A DNA stretch of 64,000 bases from Streptomyces roseoviridis (lineage in GTDB: Bacteria; Actinomycetota; Actinomycetes; Streptomycetales; Streptomycetaceae). The notes beneath the pieces were generated by a model, which made no database searches, was not told the DNA's origin, and saw only the letters and a program-made list of their open reading frames with translations. Where the stretch lies: positions 4,588,001 to 4,652,000 of the forward strand of contig NZ_BAAAWU010000001.1 of the NCBI RefSeq assembly GCF_039535235.1, read 5' to 3'. Below, piece by piece: positions 34,003 through 43,480 of the stretch. Position numbers and translations under genes: made by a program. Numbering within the stretch: the stretch's first letter is position 1; each line of letters starts with the position of its first letter.

Positions 34003-35784
34003 TCACTTGGCGCACACCTGCTTGTCTGCCGTCTGCGCACCCTCCGGCGCCTTCGCCGGACCGGTGAGGGGCACCCCCGCGCCCTTGAAGTCCGCGCCGA
34101 GGACGAGCGTCATGGGCTCGCGCTCCCCGGCGTCCTGCGTCCCCGGCTTGAGCGCCGAGGCGGGCAGGCCCATCAGGTCCGCGAGCTTGCGGGCCTGGTC
34201 GGCCTGGTTCGGTGCGTACGTGAGCGTGGTCTTCGCCGCCTTCTCGGGGGCGTTGCTCTTGTTGCTCGACCGCGTCACGCCGTGCTCGTTCTGGAGCCAG
34301 TCGATCGTCTTCTGCGCCGCGCCCGTGACGCCGCTGCCGTTGTAGACGTCGACGCGGACCTCGCGGGCGGTGGAGCGGGTGCCCTTCAGGAGCGCCGCCT
34401 GGGCCTCGGCCTGGGCGTTCTTGGCGTCCTGCTCCTTCTTCTTCACCTCGGTGAGCGAGGTGTCGGACTTCATCATCTCGAAGAGCCGCGGCGCCTCGGT
34501 CGGGTCGGGGACGACCGTGACCGGGCGGGGCTCGTTCGGATTGTCGATGACCGGCATGGTCAGGAACGTGATGTTCTTGGTGTCGATCTGGGTCAGTTCC
34601 GAGGCCAGGGACTTGAGCTTGGAGATGCTCCCTATCCCGGTGTCCACGGTGAGGGCGTTGGTCGCGGCCTCGGCGAGGTCGTACAGCTTGCTCGGCGAGG
34701 TCAGCGTGTCGTCCGACTTCATCTGCCGGATCATCGAGCTCAGGAACTGCTGCTGGATCCGCATGCGGTCGAGATCGCTCTTGTTGCCGAAGCTGGAGCG
34801 GGTGCGGACGAAGGCGAGGGCCTGCTCGCCCATGATCGTCGACTCGCCCTTGGGCAGCTTCAGATGCGACTTGGGGTCGTCGATCGGCCGCTCGACGCAG
34901 ACCTTCACGCCGCCGACGGCCGTCGTCATCTCCTTGACCGCGTTGAAGTCGGCCATCATGAAGTGGTCGACGGTCAGGCCGGTGATCTCCTTGACCGTGC
35001 GCATCGTGCAGCCGGGGTCACGGCCGGACTGGCCGAGGCTCACGTTGAAGCGGACGCCCGACTGGGCCGGGATCGTCTTGACCGTGCCGTCGGGCAGCTT
35101 GGTCTCGCACTCCGGGATGTCGGTCATCAGGTCGCGCGGGATGGACATCGCCGTGGCGTTCGTCCGGTCCTTGGAGACGTGGAAGAGGATCGTGGTGTCG
35201 GCATGGCCGGGACTGTTCTTGTCGCCGTAGCCGCCGTTGCCCTCACCGGTCCGCTTGTCGGTGCCGATGAGGAGGATGTTGAAGGCGGCGTCCTTCTTGA
35301 AGCCGCCGTCGCTGCCGCCCGCGACCTCGATGGTGTTGATGTTGTTGTCGAAGTGCCGGTAGAGCGCGTACGCGCCGGCGGCGCCGCCCACGAGCACGAA
35401 GGCCATCGTGCCGCCGGTCCACATCAGGACCTTCTTCTTGCGGGACTTCGCCGGCTTGCGCTTGCGGCGGCTCGGCGCACCGGGCCGTTCGGCGGGCTCG
35501 GCGGCACGGCGGCGGCGCTGGCCCGGGACGGGCGGCATCGTCTCGGTGAGGCGGTCCTGGGCGCCCCGGCCCTGCCCGCCCGGGGCCTGGGCCCCCCGGC
35601 CCTGCGCCCTGCGGGTCGGTGTGGGAACGACGCCGGCCGCCTGCGGGCGCGAGGGGGACGGGGCAGGCTGCGACTGCCCAACGGAGTGGTCCAGTCGCAG
35701 TTCGTAGTTGCCGGTCTGCGGGTTGAGTACCCACTGGTCGGCGGGGTCGATCTCCTCCGCCCGTCCACGGCTGTGCGCGTCCAC
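34003..35784 (-). CDS. LCP family protein with LytR_C domain, 593 aa
   Basis: Cytoplasmic tail begins with DPADQWVLNPQTGNYELRLD, then a Pro/Gln/Gly/Arg-rich stretch and a Lys-rich membrane-proximal patch (RRKRKPAKSRKKKV). Membrane helix LMWTGGTMAFVLVGGAAGAYALY. LCP domain with NILLIGTDKRTGEGNGGYGDKN, HADTTILFHVSKDR, AMSIPRDLMTDIPEC, NVSLGQSGRDPGCTMRTVKE and GEQALAFVRTRSSFGNKSDLDRMRIQQQF. Helical linker (KKKEQDAKNAQAEAQAALL) and LytR_C (VRVDVYNGSGVTGAAQ). GTG 35784 has CAGGT upstream. The 247 bp ahead of it is A/T-richer and probably holds its promoter. Confidence 0.93.
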   Translation of the reverse strand: MDAHSRGRAEEIDPADQWVLNPQTGNYELRLDHSVGQSQPAPSPSRPQAAGVVPTPTRRAQGRGAQAPGGQGRGAQDRLTETMPPVPGQRRRRAAEPAERPGAPSRRKRKPAKSRKKKVLMWTGGTMAFVLVGGAAGAYALYRHFDNNINTIEVAGGSDGGFKKDAAFNILLIGTDKRTGEGNGGYGDKNSPGHADTTILFHVSKDRTNATAMSIPRDLMTDIPECETKLPDGTVKTIPAQSGVRFNVSLGQSGRDPGCTMRTVKEITGLTVDHFMMADFNAVKEMTTAVGGVKVCVERPIDDPKSHLKLPKGESTIMGEQALAFVRTRSSFGNKSDLDRMRIQQQFLSSMIRQMKSDDTLTSPSKLYDLAEAATNALTVDTGIGSISKLKSLASELTQIDTKNITFLTMPVIDNPNEPRPVTVVPDPTEAPRLFEMMKSDTSLTEVKKKEQDAKNAQAEAQAALLKGTRSTAREVRVDVYNGSGVTGAAQKTIDWLQNEHGVTRSSNKSNAPEKAAKTTLTYAPNQADQARKLADLMGLPASALKPGTQDAGEREPMTLVLGADFKGAGVPLTGPAKAPEGAQTADKQVCAK

Positions 35785-36031
35785 GGTTACCTGAGTCCTC
35801 CGTCGGTGCCACGCGAGGCGCCTCCCCCTCGGGCGCTCGGTCGTTCGATCCTTGAGTGCGCGACCACGCGGTCGGGTGCACCGGATCGCGTCACACTATC
35901 CGCCCAGTTCAGCGTGGGGCGACGTCCGTGACAAATTCCACGCCCCTTACAACCGGGCATTTCGCTCAAACCCCATGCACAGTCACCCTCCCCTTGGTCA
36001 CGCCTTTACGAATTCCGTCCCCCGCGTCCCG

Positions 36032-37171
36032 CTAGCAGGCCCCCTCCGCCGCGTTCCGTCCCGGGAAGGAGGGCGCCGTCGAGGCGTTCGGGCCTTCCGT
36101 CTCCGGCTTGCCGCTGCCGCCCGGCCGGACGGTCACCGGCCGGTCGGCGCGCAGCCGCGCGAAGAGCTGGTCCGCCGCGGGCTGCACCAGTTCGTCCCGG
36201 TTCGGGTTGTACGTGTAGGGCCGCCGCGGCACCGTGAGGAACTGCACCTTCTCGGTCGGGACGGCCCGCAGGGAGCGCGCCAGGTCGTACAGGTCCCGCA
36301 GCGAGTCCAGGCCGGCGTCCGTCGTGACGGACTTGGTGGCCGCGTCCAGGACCGGGTAGAGCCGGGTCGGGTTGAGCAGCACGCCGTCGCTCTGCACCTT
36401 GTTGACCAGGGCGCCGAGGAACTGCTGCTGACGGTCCATCCGTTCGGTGTCGCTGCCGTTGCCGAGCGTCTTGCGGGCCCGCACGAAGCCCAGGGCCTGC
36501 TCGCCGCGGAGCGTCTGGCGTCCGGCGGGCAGCTTCAGGCGGGCGTCGGCGTCGTCGATCGGCTCCTTCAGGCAGAGCTCCACCCCGTCCACGGCGTCGA
36601 CCATCTTCTTGAAGCCCTGGAAGTCGATCACCATGTGGTGGTCGATCCGGATGCGGGTGAGCTTCTCCAGGGTGCGGATCGTGCAGGCCGTGCCGCCGTA
36701 CTCGAACGCGAGGTTGAACTGGGCGAACATGGCTTCGCTGCGCGTCCTGTCCGGTTTCGTGCAGCTCGGGATGTTCACCATCAGGTCCCGCGGGATGGAC
36801 ACGGCCGTGGCCCCCGCGCCGCGCGCCGAGAGGTGCAGCAGGATCGTGGTGTCCGAGCGCTGGGTGCCCTTGTCCCGCCCGTACTGCCGGTTCCCGGCCC
36901 CGGCCCGCGTGTCGGAGCCGATCAGCAGGATGTTCCGCGCCGCGTTGACGGTCGGTGACGGCCGCTCCTTCTCGTACTTGAGGAGTTCGGCGGCGGCGGT
37001 GGTGTCGGTGGTGATGTTGCCGTCGAGCTTGCGGTACAGCCACCACCCGGCCCCGGCCGCGGCGAGCACCACGACCGCCGTCCCGAGAGCGGTCCAGCGC
37101 AGCCAGTGCCGCTTGCGTCCGCCGTCGCCTTCGGCTCCGGCCTCGGCGGGCGAGTCTGCGCTGTCCGTCAC
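36032..37171 (-). CDS. LCP family protein without LytR_C, 379 aa
   Basis: Short acidic cytoplasmic tail (TDSADSPAEAGAEGDGG), membrane helix (ALGTAVVVLAAAGAGWWLY), LCP domain: NILLIGSDTRAGAGNRQYGRDKG, RSDTTILLHLSARG, AVSIPRDLMVNIPSC, QFNLAFEYGGTACTIRTLE, GEQALGFVRARKTLGNGSDTERMDRQQQF. The protein ends a few residues after the LCP domain (AAEGAC). Closest in motif layout to the LCP encoded just downstream. GTG 37171 was chosen because the upstream frame is Arg/Ala-rich filler; the ribosome site is weak. Fifth and last LCP gene of the cluster. Confidence 0.92.
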   Translation of the reverse strand: MTDSADSPAEAGAEGDGGRKRHWLRWTALGTAVVVLAAAGAGWWLYRKLDGNITTDTTAAAELLKYEKERPSPTVNAARNILLIGSDTRAGAGNRQYGRDKGTQRSDTTILLHLSARGAGATAVSIPRDLMVNIPSCTKPDRTRSEAMFAQFNLAFEYGGTACTIRTLEKLTRIRIDHHMVIDFQGFKKMVDAVDGVELCLKEPIDDADARLKLPAGRQTLRGEQALGFVRARKTLGNGSDTERMDRQQQFLGALVNKVQSDGVLLNPTRLYPVLDAATKSVTTDAGLDSLRDLYDLARSLRAVPTEKVQFLTVPRRPYTYNPNRDELVQPAADQLFARLRADRPVTVRPGGSGKPETEGPNASTAPSFPGRNAAEGAC

Positions 37172-37480
37172 GTCTTCGGTCCGTCCTCGATGGCGTCTTC
37201 GTGCGCCGGCCGCCCGTCGTCGCTGAGGGAGACGGCCGTTCGCGGCGCTTGGTTCTGCGGAAGGCCACAGCACCCCCCGGCCGATCATGTACCGGACTCC
37301 CCGTCGGAGCCCGGGTACTCGGCGCGTCGATGGGCCGTACGGGTGGTGAACGGTCCGGGGCGCGGTGCGCGCGCGCCGCCCCCGCGTCCGCGCGGGGGCC
37401 CGGGGGGCGTCGGCGCCGGTACGGGGGCGCCGCTTCGAGGGGTGGCGCCGGGGCGCCACGGTGTCGTCCGGTCAGGCGGC

Positions 37481-38236
37481 TCAGTCGGTGAGGGTGAGGG
37501 TGACCCGTTCGCTCTCCACGCGCTTGGCCAGGCCCTCGGCGCCGAGCTGGTCGAGGTGGCGGCACAGGACCACCGACCCGCCCGCGGCGAGCGGCGCGTA
37601 CAGACCCGCCGAGACGCCGGCCCAGGTGTCGTACGAGCGATCGGTCAGGAGCCGTGCGCCCGGGCCGAGCCCCAGCTGGGCGGCGTCCGTGCGGGCCCGC
37701 TCGACGAGCTGGACGCCCGTCAGTTCCATACCGTCGACGACGAGCGTGGGCGCACCCGGGTCGACCGGTACGAACGGGGCGAAGCGGTCACCCTGGCCGG
37801 GCACCTCCACCGCGTAGTCCGCGTATCCGGCGGGCGTTTCGGCGAAGCGGCGGCCGAGCGGGGCGAGGGAGAGCGCGATCCGGTCGCCCGAGCAGGCGCG
37901 GCCCGCCTCCAGGGCGTCGGGCCCCGCGACGACGTAGTCGGCGGCGGCCGGGTCGCCGCCCACCTCCGCCGTCACTCCGACGGACGCGCAGGCGAGCAGC
38001 CACACGGCGGTCTGCCAGTGCGCGGGCAGCAGCAGCGCGAGCCGGTCGCCGGGCGAGGCGGACAGCTCGCCCTGGAGGAGGTTGGCGGTCTTGGCCACCC
38101 AATTGGCGAAGGTGGCCACCGACAATTCCACGCGTTCACCGGTGGCGTCGTCGTAGAAAGTGACCAAGGGGCGGGCCGGGTCCGCGGCGAGCGCGGATCG
38201 CAGCAGGTCGGCGGGGGTGCGGTCGCTGGCGTTCAC
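37481..38236 (-). CDS. TIGR03089 family protein (AMP-ligase-like fragment)
   Basis: 251 aa. Actinobacterial protein resembling the first part of acyl-CoA synthetases: ARPLVTFYDDATGERVELSVATFANWVAKTANLLQGEL and GDRLALLLPAHWQTAVWLLACASVGVTAEV match the N-terminal subdomain of AMP-binding enzymes, but the P-loop (SGTTG-type) and adenylation motifs are absent, as usual in this family. It therefore should not activate acids on its own. GTG 38236 has TACGCT 7-12 nt upstream and no Shine-Dalgarno, so it is probably leaderless. Divergent from the PGRP amidase; role unknown. Confidence 0.85.
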   Translation of the reverse strand: MNASDRTPADLLRSALAADPARPLVTFYDDATGERVELSVATFANWVAKTANLLQGELSASPGDRLALLLPAHWQTAVWLLACASVGVTAEVGGDPAAADYVVAGPDALEAGRACSGDRIALSLAPLGRRFAETPAGYADYAVEVPGQGDRFAPFVPVDPGAPTLVVDGMELTGVQLVERARTDAAQLGLGPGARLLTDRSYDTWAGVSAGLYAPLAAGGSVVLCRHLDQLGAEGLAKRVESERVTLTLTD

Positions 38237-38373
38237 GCGGGCTAGCGTACGCGCGGCTGCGGGCGGGGTCCCCCGTACCGGTGACGCCCGTCCTCCGGTC
38301 GGCCCGACGGGGTGTCAGTTTCCCCCGGGATTCCCGCCGAGCGGAACGCCCGCGCGGTGCGGACGATCGGCCC

Positions 38374-39852
38374 ATGCGCGTTCATCTCGTCTCCTCGATC
38401 GCCGTCACCTGTGCGGCGGCACTCACCCTGCCGCTCACCCTCGCGACCCCGGCCACGGGCGCGGTCACCCCGGTTCCGGGTGCCGCTGGAGCCCCAGGTG
38501 CTCCAGGGACCCACGGGCCCGCGGCCGGCGCCGCCGGCCCGGCTGCCCGCCACGCCGGCACGTCCGCGGCGGACGTCGCCGGTTCCACGCAGTCGCTCCC
38601 GCTCGAACCGCTCGTCCCGAAGGGGCCGCGGAGTCGTACGCCCGGAGCCGCCGATCCGGCGGGCCGGGGACTCGCCGCACAGGACGTCAGACCGTTCTCG
38701 CTCGTCGGCGTGGTCTGGGACGACGTACGGGCCCCGCTGCACGGCACCGTGCAGGTCCGCACCCGTGCCAGGGCGGACGGCGTCTGGTCGGACTGGCAGG
38801 ACCTGGAGACCCACAACGGCGAGCACGGCGCCGACCCGGGGACGGGGGAGGGCCGTTCGGGCGCCCTGCGCGGTTCCACCGCGCCCCTGTGGGTCGGCGA
38901 CTCCGACGGCGTGGAGGTCCGCGTACACCCGGACGGGCACGCCGGGGAGGCTCCGCTGCCGGCCGGTCTGCGCCTCGAACTGGTCGACCCGGGACCGGAA
39001 CCCGCCGCACCGCCCGCCCCCGCCCCGCACGACTCCTCCGCCCCGCACGACTCCTCCGCCCCGCACGACTCCGCGGCCCCGGCCGACGCCGGAGCCGCGC
39101 CCGACTTCGCCGCGCTCGGCGACCCCGGCGCCCCGCCCTGGCCCGCCGCACCTGCGGCGCGCGTGGCGGCACCGGCCGCAGCCGCCGCGGCGGCCCCCGC
39201 CGCACCCGACGCCCTCCCGGCCGAGCGGCGCGCGGCGAAGCCGTACATCGGCCCGCGCCCGAAGATCGTCACCCGCAAGGGCTGGGGCGCCGACGAGAAG
39301 ATCCGCGAGAAGGGCTTCGTCTACACCAAGACGATCAAGGCGGCCTTCGTCCACCACAGCGCCACCGGCAACAACTACACCTGCAAGCAGGCCCCCTCCA
39401 TCCTGCGCGGCATCTACCGCTACCACGTCAAGAGCAGCGGCTGGCGGGACCTCGGCTACAACTTCGCCGTCGACAAGTGCGGAAACATCTACGAGGGCCG
39501 CGCCGGCGGCGTCGCCAAGCCGGTGCTCGGCGCCCACACCCTCGGCTTCAACACCAACAGCATGGGCATCGCGGTCCTCGGCTCCTACGGCAGCACCAAC
39601 CCGCCGGCCGCCGTCGTCACGGCCATCGCACGGCTGACCGCGTGGAAGCTGGGGCTGCACGGGGTGAATCCGAAGGGGAAGTCGTATCTCACCTCAGGGG
39701 GCGGAAACCTCTACAAGAAGGGCAAGAAGGTCAAGTTCAACGCCATCGCCGGGCACCGCGACGGGTTCGCCACCGAGTGCCCGGGCGGGCGCCTCTACGG
39801 CAAGCTCGGCACCACCCGTACGGCCTCGGCGAAGTACCAGGGAAGGCGCTGA
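38374..39852 (+). CDS. Secreted PGRP-type N-acetylmuramoyl-L-alanine amidase
   Basis: 492 aa. Signal peptide MRVHLVSSIAVTCAAALTLPLTLATPATGA. The middle contains a beta domain (FSLVGVVWDDVRAPLHGTVQVRTR), then a Pro/Ala spacer with three APHDSS/A repeats. The C-terminal 180 residues are an amidase_2/PGRP domain: RKGWGADEKIREKGFVYTKTIKAAFVHHSATGNNYTC, YRYHVKSSGWRDLGYNFAVDKCGNIYEGRAGG, GFNTNSMGIAVLGSY and AIAGHRDGFATECPG, with the zinc His/His/Cys set in place. It would cleave the peptide from muramic acid in the wall. ATG 38374 fits the signal peptide. Neighbouring LCP genes support a cell-wall role. Confidence 0.92.
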   Translation: MRVHLVSSIAVTCAAALTLPLTLATPATGAVTPVPGAAGAPGAPGTHGPAAGAAGPAARHAGTSAADVAGSTQSLPLEPLVPKGPRSRTPGAADPAGRGLAAQDVRPFSLVGVVWDDVRAPLHGTVQVRTRARADGVWSDWQDLETHNGEHGADPGTGEGRSGALRGSTAPLWVGDSDGVEVRVHPDGHAGEAPLPAGLRLELVDPGPEPAAPPAPAPHDSSAPHDSSAPHDSAAPADAGAAPDFAALGDPGAPPWPAAPAARVAAPAAAAAAAPAAPDALPAERRAAKPYIGPRPKIVTRKGWGADEKIREKGFVYTKTIKAAFVHHSATGNNYTCKQAPSILRGIYRYHVKSSGWRDLGYNFAVDKCGNIYEGRAGGVAKPVLGAHTLGFNTNSMGIAVLGSYGSTNPPAAVVTAIARLTAWKLGLHGVNPKGKSYLTSGGGNLYKKGKKVKFNAIAGHRDGFATECPGGRLYGKLGTTRTASAKYQGRR

Positions 39853-39965
39853 TGCGGTGATGGACTCAACCATCTGCATAAACTGACCGGTCATATCGTA
39901 CGGACGGGCGCGCGAGCACCACCCCGGCGACGAGACCGGACCCGAACAGGAAGCAGAGACGACAG

Positions 39966-41048
39966 GTGACCGAAGCGATTCTCCTGGTCGGTGGCAAAGG
40001 CACCCGGCTGCGTCCCCTGACGGTCAACACGCCCAAGCCGATGGTCCCGGCGGCCGGTGTGCCCTTCCTGACGCACCAGCTGGCCAGGGCCAGGGCGGCC
40101 GGCGTGGACCACATCGTCCTCGCCACCTCCTACCTCGCGGAGGTCTTCGAGCCGTACTTCGGCGACGGGTCGTCACTCGGGCTCAGCATCGAGTACGTGA
40201 CCGAGGAGGAGCCCCTCGGGACGGGCGGCGCGATCCGCAACGTCGCCTCCCGGCTGCGCTCGGGCCCCGAGGACCCGGTCCTCGTCTTCAACGGCGACAT
40301 CCTCACCGGACTCGACATCGGCGCCCTGGTCGACACCCACCAGTCCTCCGGCGCGGACGTCTCCCTCCACCTCACCCGGGTCGAGGACCCGCGCGCCTTC
40401 GGGCTCGTGCCCACCGACGAGACCGGCCGGGTCACGGCCTTCCTGGAGAAGCCGCAGACGCCCGAGGAGATCGTCACCGACCAGATCAACGCGGGGGCGT
40501 ACGTCTTCCGGCGCTCGGTGATCGACACCATCCCGACCGGGCGGCCGGTCTCCGTCGAACGTGAGACCTTCCCCGAGCTGCTGGCCCGCGGCGCCCACCT
40601 CCAGGGCATGGTCGACTCCACGTACTGGCTCGACCTCGGCACCCCGCACGCCTTCGTCCGCGGCTCCGCCGACCTCGTCCTCGGCCGCGCCCCGTCCCCG
40701 GCGGTGCCGGGCCGCTGCGGCGACCGCCTGGTCCTGGACACGGCCACGGTCGCCCCGGACGCCAAGCTGACCGGCGGCACGGTCGTCGGTCCCGGCGCCG
40801 TGATCGGCTCCGGGGCGCGCATCACCGGCTCCACGATCCTGGCCGACGCCGTCGTCGAACCCGGCGCCGTCATCACCGACTCCCTCATCGGCACCGCCGC
40901 CCGCATCGGCGCCCGCACGGTCCTGACGGGCGCGGTCATCGGCGACGGCGCGGACGTGGGAGCGGACAACGAGCTGAGAGACGGCGTGCGCGTCTGGTGC
41001 GAAGCCAGACTCCCCGCCGCCGCGGTGCGCTTCTCCTCCGACCAGTAG
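39966..41048 (+). CDS. Sugar-1-phosphate nucleotidyltransferase (mannose-1-phosphate guanylyltransferase type)
   Basis: 360 aa. Nucleotidyltransferase domain: EAILLVGGKGTRLRPLTVNTPKPMVPAAGVP (pyrophosphorylase loop), EEPLGTGGAIRNVA, VFNGDILTGLD (metal Asp), AFLEKPQTPEE and a dimer segment; a C-terminal left-handed beta-helix of hexapeptide repeats from about residue 250 (GGTVVGPGAVIGSGARITGS). This fits GDP-mannose or related NDP-sugar pyrophosphorylases; GTP/mannose specificity is suggested by manB and manA in the same window but not proven. GTG 39966 has GGAAG upstream. Produces activated sugar for the glycosyltransferases nearby. Confidence 0.88.
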   Translation: MTEAILLVGGKGTRLRPLTVNTPKPMVPAAGVPFLTHQLARARAAGVDHIVLATSYLAEVFEPYFGDGSSLGLSIEYVTEEEPLGTGGAIRNVASRLRSGPEDPVLVFNGDILTGLDIGALVDTHQSSGADVSLHLTRVEDPRAFGLVPTDETGRVTAFLEKPQTPEEIVTDQINAGAYVFRRSVIDTIPTGRPVSVERETFPELLARGAHLQGMVDSTYWLDLGTPHAFVRGSADLVLGRAPSPAVPGRCGDRLVLDTATVAPDAKLTGGTVVGPGAVIGSGARITGSTILADAVVEPGAVITDSLIGTAARIGARTVLTGAVIGDGADVGADNELRDGVRVWCEARLPAAAVRFSSDQ

Positions 41049-41052
41049 CTCC

Positions 41053-41075
41053 CACGGGGCCGGACCGGCCCCGTG
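41053..41075. terminator. Hairpin after the nucleotidyltransferase
   Basis: CACGGGGCCGG (41053-41063) and CCGGCCCCGTG (41065-41075) are exact complements separated by a single A; in RNA about nine pairs with a 5-nt loop can form. Starts 5 bp after the stop codon. Confidence 0.75.
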
Positions 41076-41129
41076 AGGCGGAGGTCACAGCGGGGCCGGA
41101 CGGGCGGCGGGGCGGATAGGCTCGACGGC

Positions 41130-42113
41130 ATGGCCGGCCGTTTCGCCCCCCGCACCCCCACCACGCGCACCACCGTCCGCGGCGGCCACGTCCCCGTACC
41201 CCGCGCCACCCTCGTCCTGGAGCGGGACCCGGCCCACGACCTGGATCTCGGCCTCACGCTCGGCCCCCTGCGCCGCGGCCCCGCCGACCCCACCTTCCGC
41301 GCCACGGCCGACGGCTCGGTGTGGCGGGCCAGCCGTACGCCGGACGGCGCCGGGACCCTGCGGGTCCGGGTGCGGGGTGGCGCGGTGGAGGCGGAGGCGT
41401 GGGGTCCCGGCGGGCCCTGGCTCCTCGAAGGGCTCCCCGCGCTCCTCGGCGCCGACGACGACCCCGCCGCCTTCGTCCCCCGCCACAAGCTGCTCGCCCT
41501 CACCCACCGCGCCCGCCGCGGCCTGCGGCTCACCCGCACCGGCCTGGTCCTGGAGTCGCTGATCCCGTCGATCCTGGAGCAGAAGGTCACGACGCACGAG
41601 GCGTACGGCGCCTGGCGGGGACTCGTGCGGAAGTACGGCGAGCCCGCGCCGGGCCCCGCGCCGGACGGCATGTACGTGATGCCCGACGCCCGTACGTGGG
41701 CGATGATCCCGTCCTGGGAGTGGCACCGCGCGAACGTGGACGGCAAGCGTTCCGCCACCATCGTGCGCGCCGCCCGGGTCGCGGCCCGCCTGGAGGAGGC
41801 CGCGCGCATGCCGCCGGCCGAGGCCCGCGAGCGCCTGGAGCGCGTCCCCGGGATCGGCCCGTGGACCTCCGCGGAGACGATCCAGCGCAGCAACGGCGCC
41901 CCCGACGAGGTCACGACCGGCGACCTCCACCTCCCCGGCATCGTCGGCTGGGCCCTCGCGGGCGACCGTACGGCCGACGACGCGGCGATGCTGGAGCTGC
42001 TCGCGCCCTACGAGGGCCAGCGCCACCGCGCCGCCCGCCTGATCCTGCTCAGCGGCCGCGTCCCGCCCCGGCGGGCGCCCCGGATGACCCCCGGCGACAT
42101 CAGGGCGCTCTGA
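41130..42113 (+). CDS. DNA-3-methyladenine glycosylase II-like (AlkA/HhH-GPD)
   Basis: 327 aa base-excision repair glycosylase that removes alkylated purines. The helix-hairpin-helix is LERVPGIGPWTSAETIQ near residue 240 and the catalytic Asp is expected in VTTGDLHLPGIVGWAL. Upstream, LESLIPSILEQKVTTHEAYGAWRGLVRKYGE is the typical HhH-GPD start. An N-terminal 90-residue domain resembles the AlkA amino domain. ATG 41130 is close to TAGGCT (41117-41122), implying a very short leader. Converges on fbiB with 17 bp between stops. No link to neighbours apparent. Confidence 0.88.
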   Translation: MAGRFAPRTPTTRTTVRGGHVPVPRATLVLERDPAHDLDLGLTLGPLRRGPADPTFRATADGSVWRASRTPDGAGTLRVRVRGGAVEAEAWGPGGPWLLEGLPALLGADDDPAAFVPRHKLLALTHRARRGLRLTRTGLVLESLIPSILEQKVTTHEAYGAWRGLVRKYGEPAPGPAPDGMYVMPDARTWAMIPSWEWHRANVDGKRSATIVRAARVAARLEEAARMPPAEARERLERVPGIGPWTSAETIQRSNGAPDEVTTGDLHLPGIVGWALAGDRTADDAAMLELLAPYEGQRHRAARLILLSGRVPPRRAPRMTPGDIRAL

Positions 42114-42130
42114 GAGCCGGGGGGACGGCG

Positions 42131-43480
42131 TCAGCGCACCTCCACGAACGCCGCCGCCTGCCGCGCCGGCCGTTCCTTCGGCGGTGCCGCCGGCCGGCCG
42201 ACGGCCACCGCGCCCATCGGGTCCCAGTCCTGCGGCAGCTCCAGCACCTCCCGTACGACGTCACGGCAGAACATCGTCGACGACACCCACGCCGAGCCGA
42301 GCCGCTCCCCGGCCAGCGCCACCAGCAGGTTCTGCACGCCCGCGCCCGCCGCCACCACGAACATCTCGCGTTCGGCGGCGTCCCGGCGCGGGTCGCCGTA
42401 GTGGTGGGCGCCGTCCATGACCAGGCAGGGCACGATCAGGTACGGCGCGTTGCGCAGGACGTCCCCGCGGCGGATCCGCCGGGCGATCGACTCCTCGGAC
42501 CTCCCGTCCGCCCGCAGGTCCGCGATCCACGCGTCCCGCATGGCGTCGACCAGGCGCAGCCGCGCCCGCGGCGACTCCAGGAGCACGAAGCGCCAGGGGG
42601 TGGTGTGGTGCGGGGCCGGTGCCGTGACGGCGGCGGCCACGGCCCTGCGCACCGCGCCGGGGTCGACCGGGTCGTCGGTGAACTCCCGTACGGTGCGCCG
42701 CAGCGTCACCGCCTCGCGGACCGCCTCCGACGTCCCGAGCCGGAACATGTCGTCGGCCGCGCCGCGCACGAGGGCGCGCGCCCCCGGCTCCTCGTCGCCG
42801 GTGACGACATGGCGCAGTCCGCGGACGACGGCGACGGGCCGGCCGGACACCTTGCCCTTGACCAGGTCTCCGGCGGCGGCGAGTTCGTCGGCGGTGGCGA
42901 CGACCGTCACGTTCAGCTCGTTGCCGTGGGAGTCGGCCGCGCCCCGCAGGTCGTCCAGGACCCGCACGCCCGCGGCGCCGATGGCCACGTCGGTGAGCCC
43001 GTTGCGCCAGGGCCGGCCGAAGGTGTCGGTGACGACGACCCCGACGTCGACGCCGAGCGCCTCGCGCAGCCCCGCGCGGATCCGCCGGGCCGAGGCGTCC
43101 GGGTCCTCGGGCAGCAACAGGACCGTTCCGGCAGGGGTGTTGGAGGCGTCGACCCCGGCGGCGGCCATGACGAGCCCCTGCCGGTTCTCGACGATCCGCA
43201 GCGGTCCGCGCCGCGCCACCACCCGGACGGTCTCGGCGTCGATCGCCTCCTCGCGGTCGGCGGCGGCGATCGTGCGCCCCTCCGCCTTGCTCACGATCTT
43301 GGAGGTGACGAGCAGCACGTCCCCGTCGACGAGCCCCGGTGAGACGGAGGCGATCAGCTTGGCGATGTCGTCGCCCTCGCCGACCTCGGGCAGCCCGGCG
43401 AGCGCCCACACCTCGTACCGGGCCGGCACCTCCCCGGCCCCCTCGTGCCCGGTCCCGCCCAGCGGATCCACCCCCGTCAC
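42131..43480 (-). CDS. fbiB: Coenzyme F420 gamma-glutamyl ligase / nitroreductase-domain protein (FbiB)
   Basis: 449-aa two-domain enzyme. Residues 1-235 are CofE-like: PEVGEGDDIAKLIA, DGDVLLVTSKIVSKAEGR, VVVTDTFGRPWRNGLTDVAIGAAG and GKVSGRPVAVVRGL, adding glutamates to F420-0. The C-terminal half is an FMN nitroreductase domain (LRRTVREFTDDPVDPGAVRRAVAAAVTAPAPHHTTPWRFVLL to DWDPMGAVAVGRP), which in mycobacterial FbiB reduces dehydro-F420. GTG 43480 overlaps the fbiA stop as GTGA. The fused form is typical of Actinobacteria. Cytoplasmic. Confidence 0.95.
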   Translation of the reverse strand: MTGVDPLGGTGHEGAGEVPARYEVWALAGLPEVGEGDDIAKLIASVSPGLVDGDVLLVTSKIVSKAEGRTIAAADREEAIDAETVRVVARRGPLRIVENRQGLVMAAAGVDASNTPAGTVLLLPEDPDASARRIRAGLREALGVDVGVVVTDTFGRPWRNGLTDVAIGAAGVRVLDDLRGAADSHGNELNVTVVATADELAAAGDLVKGKVSGRPVAVVRGLRHVVTGDEEPGARALVRGAADDMFRLGTSEAVREAVTLRRTVREFTDDPVDPGAVRRAVAAAVTAPAPHHTTPWRFVLLESPRARLRLVDAMRDAWIADLRADGRSEESIARRIRRGDVLRNAPYLIVPCLVMDGAHHYGDPRRDAAEREMFVVAAGAGVQNLLVALAGERLGSAWVSSTMFCRDVVREVLELPQDWDPMGAVAVGRPAAPPKERPARQAAAFVEVR

